DNA of 64,000 nt from Hymenobacter armeniacus (GTDB lineage: Bacteria; Bacteroidota; Bacteroidia; Cytophagales; Hymenobacteraceae), in assembly GCF_014699055.1 (NCBI RefSeq), contig NZ_JACXAC010000005.1, forward strand, positions 124,001 to 188,000, given 5' to 3'. A model generated the notes under the pieces. The model searched no databases. It was not told the DNA's origin and saw only the letters and a list, made by a program, of their open reading frames with translations. A program made the position numbers and the translations under genes. Numbering within the stretch: position 1 is the stretch's first letter; each line of letters starts with the position of its first letter. Below are positions 24,909-33,125 of the stretch, in pieces.

Positions 24909-25000
24909 AGGTAAGGGTTACGAGTTAGAAGTGAAGAGCTGGCTTACGTGCCTCTCGGACTTCTGATTCTTAACTCTTAACTCGCAACTCTTAACTCATT
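24909..25000. repeat. TTAACTC-rich repeat tract with partial inverted symmetry
   Basis: The tract ends in four near-copies of CTTAACTC/CGCAACTC in direct repeat (about 24967-24998). Its left part (GGGTTACGAGTTAGAAGT) is a loose reverse complement of the right part. It resembles the GTTAACGG-type repeat at 49294-49366 in style. It sits between the lipoprotein and DinB-like genes. Confidence 0.55.
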
Positions 25001-25498
25001 ATGAATACTTTAGAAAAACTCGGCGCTTTCAACGTGTGGGCCAACGACACGGTGCTCAGCCGCCTCGACGAGATTGCCGCTTCGGGCCAGGAAATTCCGG
25101 CCGTGGTGCTGCGCCTGTTCAGCCACGTGCTCAATGCCCAAGCCATCTGGATTTCGCGCATCAACGGCGTGCCCAGCCCCGTGAAGGTGTGGCAGGAGCA
25201 CGACCTGCCCACCCTGCACCGCCTGCACCAGCAAACCTCGGAGCCCCTGCACCAGCTGATGGTGCACGCCGACGAAACCGAGCTTCAGCGCCTGATATCC
25301 TACACCAACTCGCTGGGCGACAACTACGACAGCCTGGTGCACGACATCCTCACCCACGCCGTGGTGCACGCCAGCTACCACCGCGCCCAGGTGGCCACCC
25401 GCCTGCGCGACCACGGCTTCGAGCCCGTCAATTCCGACTTCATCACCTACTGCCGCGAGTTGAGCGCGGCGGCCCAAACGGCCGTGCCCAGCCTGTAG
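25001..25498 (+). CDS. DinB-like metal-dependent four-helix protein
   Basis: The 165-residue product has the DinB/YfiT fold. It starts with MNTLEKLGAFNVWANDTVLS and shows RLFSHVLNAQAIWISRIN and HDILTHAVVHASYHRAQV. The spaced histidines (SHVLNAQ, HDILTH, SYHR) are the usual three metal ligands. Members range from bacillithiol transferases to stress proteins of unknown action, and no specific reaction can be assigned. It is followed by a terminator. Confidence 0.85.
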   Translation: MNTLEKLGAFNVWANDTVLSRLDEIAASGQEIPAVVLRLFSHVLNAQAIWISRINGVPSPVKVWQEHDLPTLHRLHQQTSEPLHQLMVHADETELQRLISYTNSLGDNYDSLVHDILTHAVVHASYHRAQVATRLRDHGFEPVNSDFITYCRELSAAAQTAVPSL

Positions 25499-25524
25499 CC
25501 GCCGGCCACACGCCCACGCTTTCG

Positions 25525-25553
25525 AAACCCTTCCGGCCCCGGAGGGGTTTTTT
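25525..25553 (+). terminator. Intrinsic terminator after the DinB-like gene
   Basis: The stem AAACCCtTCCGG/CCGGaGGGGTTT is followed by T residues, 27 bases after the stop. Confidence 0.75.
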
Positions 25554-25592
25554 AGTGCACTACCTCACCAAACCCACCCCACGTTTCCGCTT

Positions 25593-26216
25593 ATGTCTGA
25601 GCTCATTGCTTCTGCCCCGGTCCTCACCGCCGAGCGCCTGAACGGCGCTTATTCCTACGCTAGCTACCGCCAGCTCCTCGACGAGCTGATGGCCGAGAAC
25701 CGCACCACCGGCACCACCCAAACCGAGCAGATTGTGCAGTACGCCCGCCTCAACATCCAGCGCATGCAGCGCCTGGACAAGACCATTCAGCTGCTGCCCG
25801 AAGTGCAGCGCGCCCTCGACAACCTCACCGAAGGCTACGAGTGGCTGGTGATAACCGAGGGCTGGTGCGGCGACGCTGCCCAGATTGTGCCCGTGCTCGA
25901 AGCTATGGCCCACGCCAGCCAGGGCAAAATTGCCACCCGCTACGTGCTGCGCGACGAAAACCTCGACCTCATGGACCGCTACCTCACCAACGGCAGCCGC
26001 TCCATACCCAAGCTCGTCGTGCTGCACACCGACACCCTCACCGAAGCCGCCACCTGGGGCCCGCGCCCGGCGCCCGCCCAGGAGCTGTTTGTGCGCCTCA
26101 AGCAGGAGGGCGTTTCTTACGAAGACTTTGCCACGCAGCTGCACGGCTGGTACGCCAAAGACCGCACCCGCAGCACCCAGCGCGAGCTGCTGGAACTGCT
26201 CAAGCGCCTGCGCTAG
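25593..26216 (+). CDS. Thioredoxin-fold protein with a single active-site cysteine
   Basis: The 207-residue product resembles the Thioredoxin_9 family. The active-site region reads TEGWCGDAAQIVPVLEAMA, so the first cysteine is kept but the second of the CxxC pair is replaced by alanine. Other fold marks are LDLMDRYLTNGSRSIPKLVV, with the cis-proline loop (RSIPKLV). Without the second cysteine it cannot act as a classical disulfide reductase; a monothiol or scaffold role is possible. This WCGDAAQ form appears common in the family, so it is unlikely to be a sequencing error. Confidence 0.83.
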   Translation: MSELIASAPVLTAERLNGAYSYASYRQLLDELMAENRTTGTTQTEQIVQYARLNIQRMQRLDKTIQLLPEVQRALDNLTEGYEWLVITEGWCGDAAQIVPVLEAMAHASQGKIATRYVLRDENLDLMDRYLTNGSRSIPKLVVLHTDTLTEAATWGPRPAPAQELFVRLKQEGVSYEDFATQLHGWYAKDRTRSTQRELLELLKRLR

Positions 26217-26233
26217 CCAGCCTGCGGCCCCAA

Positions 26234-26273
26234 CCAAAGAGCCCCGACCTTATCAAAGGTCGGGGCTCTTTGG
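26234..26273. terminator. Strong bidirectional intrinsic terminator
   Basis: An 18-bp perfect stem (CCAAAGAGCCCCGACCTT with its complement) closes a 4-base loop. It lies between the convergent thioredoxin-like gene (+) and the DUF4382 gene (-). Confidence 0.85.
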
Positions 26274-26293
26274 TTGTCAGGAAAACGAATGCG

Positions 26294-27130
26294 CTATTGC
26301 ACGCTCACCGCGCCGAGGTCGGTAATCTGGTCGTTGGTCACCACCACGCCGGTGCGCACGGCCGTGCGGTAGGCCGGCTGGCCCACCGGAGCCGTGGTGC
26401 TCGGGAAAAACTCCACGCGGTAAGTACCGGCGGCTAAATCGGTAAGCAGGTACGCGCCCGAGGCGTCGGCCGAGGTGCTCACCGTGTCGGGGCCGAGGAT
26501 GGTGGACCGAATGGCCAGCACTTGGGGCCGCGCGGCGGCCGGCGTCACGGTGCCGCGGATGCCAGCGCGCAAGTCTTGGGCCACCACGCGAATGACGGGC
26601 TTGAGCAGGTAGCGCTCCTTCTTGTCGTTGCCGGGCCGCCAGTTGCCGCGCTCCACGATGGACTTGGCCACGTCAAAATCGAGCAGCAGCTGATAGGTTT
26701 GGCGCTCGCGCAGGGTGGCTTTGTCGAGCTTCAGCTTCACGCCCGAAGTTTGGCCGCTGGGCGTTTTGAGGTCGTAGCGCTGGCCATCGGTGCCGATGAC
26801 GTAGCTGTCGGGGCCCAGTATGAGGCGAATTTCTTTGAGGTCGCCGGGGGCAAAGTCTTCGCTCACGAGCAAGGCCGAGCGGCCGTTTACGTACTCAAGC
26901 ACGTTGATGGCCTGCGGCGTGAAGCCGAGGTTTTTCCAGCCGTCCGGGTCTTTCTCTTCCTTCAGGTGCACTTCAATCTGGCGTACGTCCAGCACCACGC
27001 TGCGGAAATCGCCGGGCGCATCCATGAGCCGCACTTCCAGTTTCGAGGAATTGCCGTCGGAGTCTTTCGAGCAGCTGGCCAAGCCCAGCAGGGCGGCGCA
27101 GGCCAGGGGAAATAGGCGAGTGATTTTCAT
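26294..27130 (-). CDS. DUF4382 lipoprotein with C-terminal carboxypeptidase-regulatory-like fold
   Basis: The product has 278 residues. The lipoprotein signal MKITRLFPLACAALLGLASC is clear (Cys20). The DUF4382 domain spans about 30-185 (LEVRLMDAPGDFRSVVLDVR, VNVLEYVNG-like INVLEYVNGRSALL and KLKLDKATLRERQTYQLLLD). A beta-sandwich resembling carboxypeptidase regulatory domains follows (GIRGTVTPAAARPQVLAIRS, ASGAYLLTDLAAGTYRVEFF). Such proteins are periplasmic or surface lipoproteins of unknown role. It is monocistronic, bounded by the terminator at 26234. Confidence 0.85.
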   Translation of the reverse strand: MKITRLFPLACAALLGLASCSKDSDGNSSKLEVRLMDAPGDFRSVVLDVRQIEVHLKEEKDPDGWKNLGFTPQAINVLEYVNGRSALLVSEDFAPGDLKEIRLILGPDSYVIGTDGQRYDLKTPSGQTSGVKLKLDKATLRERQTYQLLLDFDVAKSIVERGNWRPGNDKKERYLLKPVIRVVAQDLRAGIRGTVTPAAARPQVLAIRSTILGPDTVSTSADASGAYLLTDLAAGTYRVEFFPSTTAPVGQPAYRTAVRTGVVVTNDQITDLGAVSVQ

Positions 27131-27346
27131 AGGAAATTGAATTAGGTACTAGCGGTGGAGCCTGAAACGGCCCGGCTGCCCAAGTGGTTGCCGGCTCGCT
27201 GCTGCCAACAATACTGCCAAAATTCCATTCCCAGCTCCCTTTTAGCCCAACGGCCGCTATTTTATCAGCAGCGTCCCGCCCCTAGTTGAAATAGTACAAT
27301 AAGCAGAAAGCCGGCGTTGCTGCGCCGGCCTTCTCGTTGGGGTACT

Positions 27347-30300
27347 TTATTTCTTGGTGGTGTCGGCCGGTTCGGGGTCGGCGGGTTTCGGCTTGGGCTT
27401 GGGTTTGCCGAAGAGGCCATTCAAGCCCTGACCAATCTGGTTCCGGAGACGGGCCTGGGCTTCCAGCTTCGCCTTCTCCGTGGCGATGCGGGCTTTTTCT
27501 TCCGCGGTTTGCTCGGCGGCTTCGTTGGTGGCTTTGGTGCTGTCCTGGGCGGCTTTCTTCTTGGTGGCCAGGCCCAGCAGGGCGTCGGTGAGCTTGGTTT
27601 TCACCACGTTGGTTACAATGGCTTTGCCCTGGTCCTTCACGCTGCCGCTGGTCAGCTTCACGCTCGGCGCCTTCACGGTGCCGCCGATGTTCAGGCCCAA
27701 GGTAACGCGGTCGGTGCCCTGAATGTCCTTCACGCCGGTGAGCTGGGTGAGCTTGCTGTTCAGGGCGTTGCCCAGCTTGCCAGTGGGCACGTTCAGGGCC
27801 GTGACGTAGGCCAGCGCGCCGGTGAGGCTGTTCGAGCCGCCCAGGGTCATTTTCACGTCGCCGATGGTGAGGTCGAAGGGCTGCACCACGAGGTTGCCGT
27901 TCACGATGTTGGCCTGAATTTTTTTGTCGACCACCAAGATGGTTTTCAACTCGGGCAGCGTGGTCAAGCTCGCAATTTTGGTCATCACCTCCGACTGGTT
28001 CACGGCCGCCCGCACGATGTCGAACAGGCCCTTGCCGCTCAGCGTGGCCAGGTTGGGCATCATGTCCGGCCCCATCTCGCCGCTCACGCTGAAGTTGGTG
28101 CCAAACACACCTTCCACTTGGCTGGCCAGCGGCACCAGCGTCTTGATGGTGTTGAAGGCCGAAAACGCCTTCTGGAAGTTCAGGTCTTTGATGTTCAGCC
28201 CAAAGTCAAACTTGGGGTGCGCCAGGTTCTTGCTGCTGTAGCTGCCCGTGGTGCCAAAGCTGGCTCCCAGCGTGTTGAAGGTCATGTTTTTGAGCACGGC
28301 CGTTTGGTCGCGCACCGTCACGGTGCCCTGGGCGTTGGTCAGCTTCAGATTGTCGTAGGTCACGTTGTCGACGTGGCTGTTCAGCACCAAGTCGAAGTAT
28401 TTCGGAATCTGCAGCACGCCGTCGGCCTTGGCCGGGGCCGCCGCGCCCTTCACCGTGGGCTTGGCCGATACCTCGTCGACCATCCACTCGTTCACGTTGA
28501 AGTTGCGCGAGTTCACCGTCAGGTTGCCCTTCAGCGACTGCCCCGGCGTGAACAGGTAGCCCAAGTAGTTGCTGATGGTGCCCGACGCCGCGAAATCGGA
28601 GCTGCCGGCCGTGCCGTTCAGGCTCTGCACCGCAATCTGGTTGTTGTTGAACGTGGCCGTGCCGGAGCTGATTTTCACGCCCTGCGGCAGGTCTTTGCTC
28701 TTGTAGGTCACGTTGTTGGCGCGCACCGTGCCGCTGGCCACCACGTTCTGGTAGCGCCCGGCTTCCACGTCGGCCATGTTGCCCTTGGCGGCAATGTCGC
28801 CGGCCACGCGGCCCGTCACGGTCATGCCCTGCAAGGGGAAAATCTTCGTGATTTTGGTCAGGTCCACCGTGCCGCGCACGTTGGTGTCGAACACGGGCTT
28901 GTCGATGTTGTGGGCCGTGAGGCGGCCTTCCAGCGGCTCGCCTTCCAGCACCATGCGGAACTGCGGCAGGTTTATCTGCGTGTCGTTCACCTTGCCCGTG
29001 GTGTTCACCACCGTGCCGTTGAGGTTGATGTTCTCAATCGGGGCCGGGAATTTGGCCGATTTCACAAAGCCATTGGTCAGCCGGATGGCGGCGTTCACCA
29101 CCGGCATCTGGGTTTTGGAATACACACCCTTGGCCGTGCCGTCCACAAACAATTGGCCGCGCATGGCCAAGTCCTTCACCGGGTACACCTTCAGGGCTTC
29201 GGCCAGGTTCACGTTGGCTTTCACGCGGCCGTTCACGTTCATCGGCTCCAGGCCGTCGATGGCCACGTTGCCGTCCACGGGGTTCGGGCCCAGGTCGAGG
29301 TGAAACTGCGGGATGTTCACCTTCACGTTGTTGGTGTAGCCGGAGGGGTTATCCACCTGCATTTTCAGGTTGATGTTCTTGGCCGCCTGCGGCAGGTCGG
29401 GGTACTTAAACTGGCCATTGCTCACCACCAGGTTCACGCCGTAGCCGGGCATGTGCAGCGCATTCTGCGTGCCCTTGTAGTAGCCATCAAACGCCACCTT
29501 GCCGCTGGTCTCAATGTTCTTAAACTTCTCCGTAAATACACCCGGCACCAAGCTCAGCAGGGTTTTGAAGTCCGTTTCCAGGGCTTTGAATGTGATGTCG
29601 TAGGTAATGTCCGTGGCGTTGGGCAGGCCAATGGCCCCCGCGAAGCTGAACGGAAATTCGTTGAGCTTAATCTTGTTGTCCTTGAACGTATACAGGTTCT
29701 TGTTCAGGTCCATGTTCATCGTCACGTCGGCGTCGAGCTGCTTGTCCGTCACGTAGGCCACGTTGTTGTAGCTCATGTCGAGGTCGGCCGCCGTGGTCTG
29801 CGAGGTCATGTCGAACACGTTGCTGGCGAAGTCGCCGCTGCCCGAGTGGTTCACGCCGCGGGCTTCCATCCGGAAGGGGAGGGTCAGGTCCTCGTAGCGC
29901 AGGTGGGCGTCGGTCAGCTTCCAGCCTTTAATGGCTAGGTTCACCTGGCTGGTGTCCTGGCCCTTGGCCGCAGCGGCCGAGTCCGAAATCACTACGTCCC
30001 AGTTGGCCAGGCCGCTTTTGAGGCGGCGCAGGCTCAGGTCGGGCCGTTCCAGCTCCACGCTGTTAATCTTAATTTCCTGGCCTTTGATTACCGTCATCAC
30101 GTCCAGCCCCACCCGCAGGTTGGGCAGGTAAGCCAGCGTGTCGCGGCTGAACGAATCGAGCCCAATCACGCGCAGGTTCTTAATGTCGAGCGTCAAATCC
30201 GGGAAGGAGTGCAGCACGCTCACGTCGATGTTGGCGGGGTCGTACTGCACCTGGGCACGCACGCGCTGGGCAATTTGCTTATCGGCCAGGGCCCGCAGCT

Positions 30301-30385
30301 TGTCCTTGAACAGGAACGGCGCGGCCACCACGGCCGCTACCAGCACCACCAAAAACACGACGACACCTATCAGAATTTTTCGCAT
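27347..30385 (-). CDS. Large AsmA-family envelope protein
   Basis: The product has 1012 residues from the ATG at 30383-30385; a longer frame start at 30415 adds only ten residues of no clear signal. One N-terminal helix (MRKILIGVVVFLVVLVAAVV) anchors it in the inner membrane. The rest is a long periplasmic beta-rich body, with AsmA marks LPNLRVGLDVMTVIKGQEIK, INSVELERPDLSLRRLKSG and a C-terminal AsmA_2-like part (NVPTGKLGNALNSKLTQLTG). A Lys/Ala/Glu-rich tail closes it. AsmA-like proteins form bridge-like lipid conduits between membranes, which fits the length and repetition. It is divergent from the OmpA-like gene. Confidence 0.85.
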   Translation of the reverse strand: MRKILIGVVVFLVVLVAAVVAAPFLFKDKLRALADKQIAQRVRAQVQYDPANIDVSVLHSFPDLTLDIKNLRVIGLDSFSRDTLAYLPNLRVGLDVMTVIKGQEIKINSVELERPDLSLRRLKSGLANWDVVISDSAAAAKGQDTSQVNLAIKGWKLTDAHLRYEDLTLPFRMEARGVNHSGSGDFASNVFDMTSQTTAADLDMSYNNVAYVTDKQLDADVTMNMDLNKNLYTFKDNKIKLNEFPFSFAGAIGLPNATDITYDITFKALETDFKTLLSLVPGVFTEKFKNIETSGKVAFDGYYKGTQNALHMPGYGVNLVVSNGQFKYPDLPQAAKNINLKMQVDNPSGYTNNVKVNIPQFHLDLGPNPVDGNVAIDGLEPMNVNGRVKANVNLAEALKVYPVKDLAMRGQLFVDGTAKGVYSKTQMPVVNAAIRLTNGFVKSAKFPAPIENINLNGTVVNTTGKVNDTQINLPQFRMVLEGEPLEGRLTAHNIDKPVFDTNVRGTVDLTKITKIFPLQGMTVTGRVAGDIAAKGNMADVEAGRYQNVVASGTVRANNVTYKSKDLPQGVKISSGTATFNNNQIAVQSLNGTAGSSDFAASGTISNYLGYLFTPGQSLKGNLTVNSRNFNVNEWMVDEVSAKPTVKGAAAPAKADGVLQIPKYFDLVLNSHVDNVTYDNLKLTNAQGTVTVRDQTAVLKNMTFNTLGASFGTTGSYSSKNLAHPKFDFGLNIKDLNFQKAFSAFNTIKTLVPLASQVEGVFGTNFSVSGEMGPDMMPNLATLSGKGLFDIVRAAVNQSEVMTKIASLTTLPELKTILVVDKKIQANIVNGNLVVQPFDLTIGDVKMTLGGSNSLTGALAYVTALNVPTGKLGNALNSKLTQLTGVKDIQGTDRVTLGLNIGGTVKAPSVKLTSGSVKDQGKAIVTNVVKTKLTDALLGLATKKKAAQDSTKATNEAAEQTAEEKARIATEKAKLEAQARLRNQIGQGLNGLFGKPKPKPKPADPEPADTTKK

Positions 30386-30788
30386 AACAGAATTTAGGTA
30401 AGGCAATATCAGCAACTACGGCAAAGGTAAACGGGCTGGCGTACCGCTTTTTTCACAATGGCTGCCCCCAGGCGTTCTCCAACAAACGCCGCCGTAAAAA
30501 TGTCCGTTCACGCCCGCCGCCGCCCCCTCCCTTGGGTCAAACCGGCGCATTCCATCGCCTAATCGGGCATTTTACTCTTTCAAAAGCAGAAACCAACTCG
30601 GCTTACCCGTATCGGCCAGCCCTTTTGAGCAACGTATAATCGGAAAAACATTCTTCTAATAAGATAATTTTAACTATTAGATAAGTTACATATAATTAAC
30701 AAATTGTCATAAACGCTGTAACCGATTATCTTTGCCTTCCTTCATTCTGCTTTCGTTATCCACCGTCATCTTCCAGCTCTGTCGCTGC
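30386..30788. other. Divergent 403-base intergenic region with A+T-rich promoter tract
   Basis: This region separates the AsmA-like gene (-) from the OmpA-like gene (+). From about 30600 the composition becomes markedly A+T-rich, ending in the promoter at 30704-30734. A 7-bp inverted repeat (TCTAATA at 30655-30661, TATTAGA at 30675-30681) just upstream could be a regulator site. Nothing else is seen in the G+C-rich left half. Confidence 0.5.
30704..30734 (+). promoter_or_regulatory. Bacteroidota-type promoter for the OmpA-like gene
   Basis: TTG (30704-30706) and TATCTTTG (30727-30734) are 20 bases apart, matching the -33 TTTG / -7 TAnnTTTG pattern of the primary sigma factor of this phylum. 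The start codon is 54 bases downstream. Confidence 0.6.
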
Positions 30789-31922
30789 ATGAAATTTTTC
30801 TATTCTCTTCTTGCCCTCGCGTTGGGATTGGCAGCTCAATCTGCCCACGGCCAGGCAAACAAAATGAGCCTGACCGGCAACGTGCAGTCCACCGACCGCA
30901 AGGCGTTGCCCGGCGCCGCCATCACGGTTATTCACGTGCCGTCGGGGGTGCGCTACGCCGCTTCGTCCAGTGCCACGGGCCGCTTTGAGGTGCCCAACCT
31001 GCAGGCCGGTGGCCCCTACCTGCTGCAGGTAGGCGAAGGCGGCTACCGCCCCCAAACCGTGGAAAGCATCTTTCTGGAAAACGGCAAGTCGGCCTCGCTC
31101 ACCGTCACCCTGAGCCGCCTCGCGGGCCCCGATGCCGGCCGCGCCAACCAGCCCACGCTGGCCGCTGCCCCCACCGAGGTGCTGGCCCCCGAAAGCGTAG
31201 TGGGCGGCCCGGTTTACGTCACGACCGTTTCACCCGCCCGCGCCGGAGCTTCGGCGGCGGCCGCCCCAGCGGTTTCGGCGCCGCCCGCCGAGCCGGCTGT
31301 TTCGGCGGCGCCTGCGCCGGCCGGTCCGGCGGCGCGCTATCGCCGCCGTCCCTACACCCCCGGCAAGCCGTACGTGCCTAAAAAAGTGACCGACCCCATC
31401 GTGCCGGGCCACTTCGACGCCAAAACCGGCAACTACATCTACCACACCGGCGCCCCCACCACGCTCAAACTGCCTAACGGCGCCAGCATTGCCGAAGTCG
31501 GCGCCAGTTCCACCGAGAGCTACCTCTACCGCTTCCTCTCCGACCCCGCGGCCCGCGTCGACACCGCCGACCTCACCCAGGGCTGGTACAACTTCGACCG
31601 CGTGTTTTTCATGCCCGGCAAGGCCACGCTCGCGCCCGAGTCGGTGGGGCAGCTGCGCAACATTGCGGCCCTGCTCAAGGCCTATCCCACGGCCCGCATC
31701 AAGCTGGGCGGCTACACCGACAGCACCGGCACCTATAAGGTAAACAAGCAGCTGAGCGAAGCCCGCGCCCGCACCGCCTGGGCCAGCCTCGTCGAAATGG
31801 GCATCAGCCCCGGTCGCATCGACGCCCGCGGCTACGGCCCGCGCTACGCCATTGCGCCCAACACCTCCGAAGAAGGGCGCGCCATGAACCGCCGCCTAAG
31901 CGTGAAAGTGCTGCAAAAGTGA
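30789..31922 (+). CDS. Exported CRD-OmpA peptidoglycan-binding protein
   Basis: The product has 377 residues from the ATG at 30789. A signal peptide (MKFFYSLLALALGLAAQSAH) is followed by a carboxypeptidase-regulatory domain (about 27-110, LPGAAITVIHVPSGVRYAAS). A long Ala/Pro/Val-rich linker leads to an OmpA C-terminal domain (about 268-377, MPGKATLAPESVGQLRNIAA). The peptidoglycan-binding residues lie in GYTDSTGTYKVNKQLSEARA. CRD plus OmpA domains are also the C-terminal half of PorE, the type IX component that ties the PorP ring to peptidoglycan. The next genes encode a PorP-like protein and GldJ, which supports a similar anchoring role here. The TPR and propeller parts of PorE are absent. 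Confidence 0.85.
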   Translation: MKFFYSLLALALGLAAQSAHGQANKMSLTGNVQSTDRKALPGAAITVIHVPSGVRYAASSSATGRFEVPNLQAGGPYLLQVGEGGYRPQTVESIFLENGKSASLTVTLSRLAGPDAGRANQPTLAAAPTEVLAPESVVGGPVYVTTVSPARAGASAAAAPAVSAPPAEPAVSAAPAPAGPAARYRRRPYTPGKPYVPKKVTDPIVPGHFDAKTGNYIYHTGAPTTLKLPNGASIAEVGASSTESYLYRFLSDPAARVDTADLTQGWYNFDRVFFMPGKATLAPESVGQLRNIAALLKAYPTARIKLGGYTDSTGTYKVNKQLSEARARTAWASLVEMGISPGRIDARGYGPRYAIAPNTSEEGRAMNRRLSVKVLQK

Positions 31923-32013
31923 CGCGGCCGGGCGTGGGCCGGTGTTGCCCGCGGCCGTACCTTCGCTTTCGCGGCCACACTAAGCGGTGGGCCGGCGGCG
32001 TTACCCGGTTCTC

Positions 32014-33057
32014 ATGCCCCAGCGTACCCCTTCTTTTTCTCAGCTGCTGCGGCCGGCTCTGTTGGCCAGCTTATTGGGCTTGGCGTTGGGCGCCCGCGGG
32101 CAAGACGTGTATTTCTCCCAGCCCTTTGCCACGCGCCTGCACACCAACCCGGCTTTCACGGGCCTGGTCGACGACTACAGCGTGACGCTGAGCTACCGCA
32201 ACCAGCTGCCCACCCTGGCCGGCTCCTTCGTGAGCACGCAGGCGGCCGGCGACCTGCGCCTCAACCAAACCGGCCAGCATCACGCCCTCGGCCTGCTCAT
32301 CAACCAAGACCGGGCCGGCTCGGTGGGCTACACCCGGCTCGAAATCGGGGGGCTCTACGCCTACCACACCCGCATCAACGAGAAGCTGGCCCTTAGCGGC
32401 GGGCTGCGCGCCAGCTACGGTCGCCAGCGCGTCGGATATGACAATTTCGTGTTTGGCGACCAGATTCAGGAAGATGGTAGCGTGACCGGCCCCACCGCCG
32501 AAGCCCTCGATTTTGCCCCCGCCAACTACCTCAGCCTGGGCACGGGCGCCGTGCTCTACACCGAGCAGTTTTGGCTCAGCGTGGCCGGCCAGCACCTCAA
32601 CCAGCCCGACCTCGGCTTTCGGCAGCAGAGCGAGCTGCCTCTGCTGCTGAGCGTTTCGGGCGGCTACAAGTTCTTCGCCGTGAAGCCCGGGCTGGGCATT
32701 GCCACCCGCGAGGTGAGCTACACGCCCGTGGCGGCCTACACCCGCCAGGGCGGCTCTCAGCGCTTGGAGACAGGTGTTTACGTCACGGCCTCGCCCGTTA
32801 CGCTGGGGGCGGTGTACCGCAATATTTCGCCGCTCGGCAACGTTGACGTGCAGCACGTGCTGGCCGTGGTGGCGGGCGTGCAGGCCGGCGGCCTGCGCCT
32901 GGGCTACAGCTACGACGTGGGACTTAGCCGCCTAAGCGCCGATTTGGGTGGCGCTCATGAACTAACCTTAGCCCTCCGCGCATTTGACCGATTGGAAAAC
33001 GCCCATCGTCGCTTAAAAAGAAGAGTTTACCCGGCAGCACCTTGTCCGGCATTCTAA
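32014..33057 (+). CDS. PorP/SprF family type IX secretion system membrane protein
   Basis: The product has 347 residues from the ATG at 32014, which opens a signal peptide (LLRPALLASLLGLALGARGQ). The family pattern begins directly: DVYFSQPFATRLHTNPAFTG, VTLSYRNQLPTLAGSFVSTQ and HHALGLLINQDRAGSVGYTR. Alternating beta strands follow to the end. PorP/SprF proteins are outer-membrane barrels that associate with the type IX machine or with surface adhesins such as SprB. It is 91 bases after the CRD-OmpA gene and 68 before gldJ, so a three-gene unit is likely. The C-terminus lacks the usual terminal aromatic strand and ends in a short basic tail. Confidence 0.87.
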   Translation: MPQRTPSFSQLLRPALLASLLGLALGARGQDVYFSQPFATRLHTNPAFTGLVDDYSVTLSYRNQLPTLAGSFVSTQAAGDLRLNQTGQHHALGLLINQDRAGSVGYTRLEIGGLYAYHTRINEKLALSGGLRASYGRQRVGYDNFVFGDQIQEDGSVTGPTAEALDFAPANYLSLGTGAVLYTEQFWLSVAGQHLNQPDLGFRQQSELPLLLSVSGGYKFFAVKPGLGIATREVSYTPVAAYTRQGGSQRLETGVYVTASPVTLGAVYRNISPLGNVDVQHVLAVVAGVQAGGLRLGYSYDVGLSRLSADLGGAHELTLALRAFDRLENAHRRLKRRVYPAAPCPAF

Positions 33058-33125
33058 TATTTTGTATTATTGCGTCCTAATTGCCTTAGATAACCCCTCA
33101 GCCCCATACTCATTTTAACTTTGTT

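Noticed and set aside
24967..24998. Short direct repeats suggesting a CRISPR-like array
   Set aside because: Units are 7-8 bases with no regular spacers; not a CRISPR.
27317..29938. 873-codon open frame on the plus strand
   Set aside because: It is the antisense shadow of the AsmA-like gene, rich in His/Val/Gly from mirrored codons, with no family features.
33116..33123. TAACTTTG as a promoter for gldJ
   Set aside because: Only 2 bases before the start codon and without a -33 element at the right spacing.
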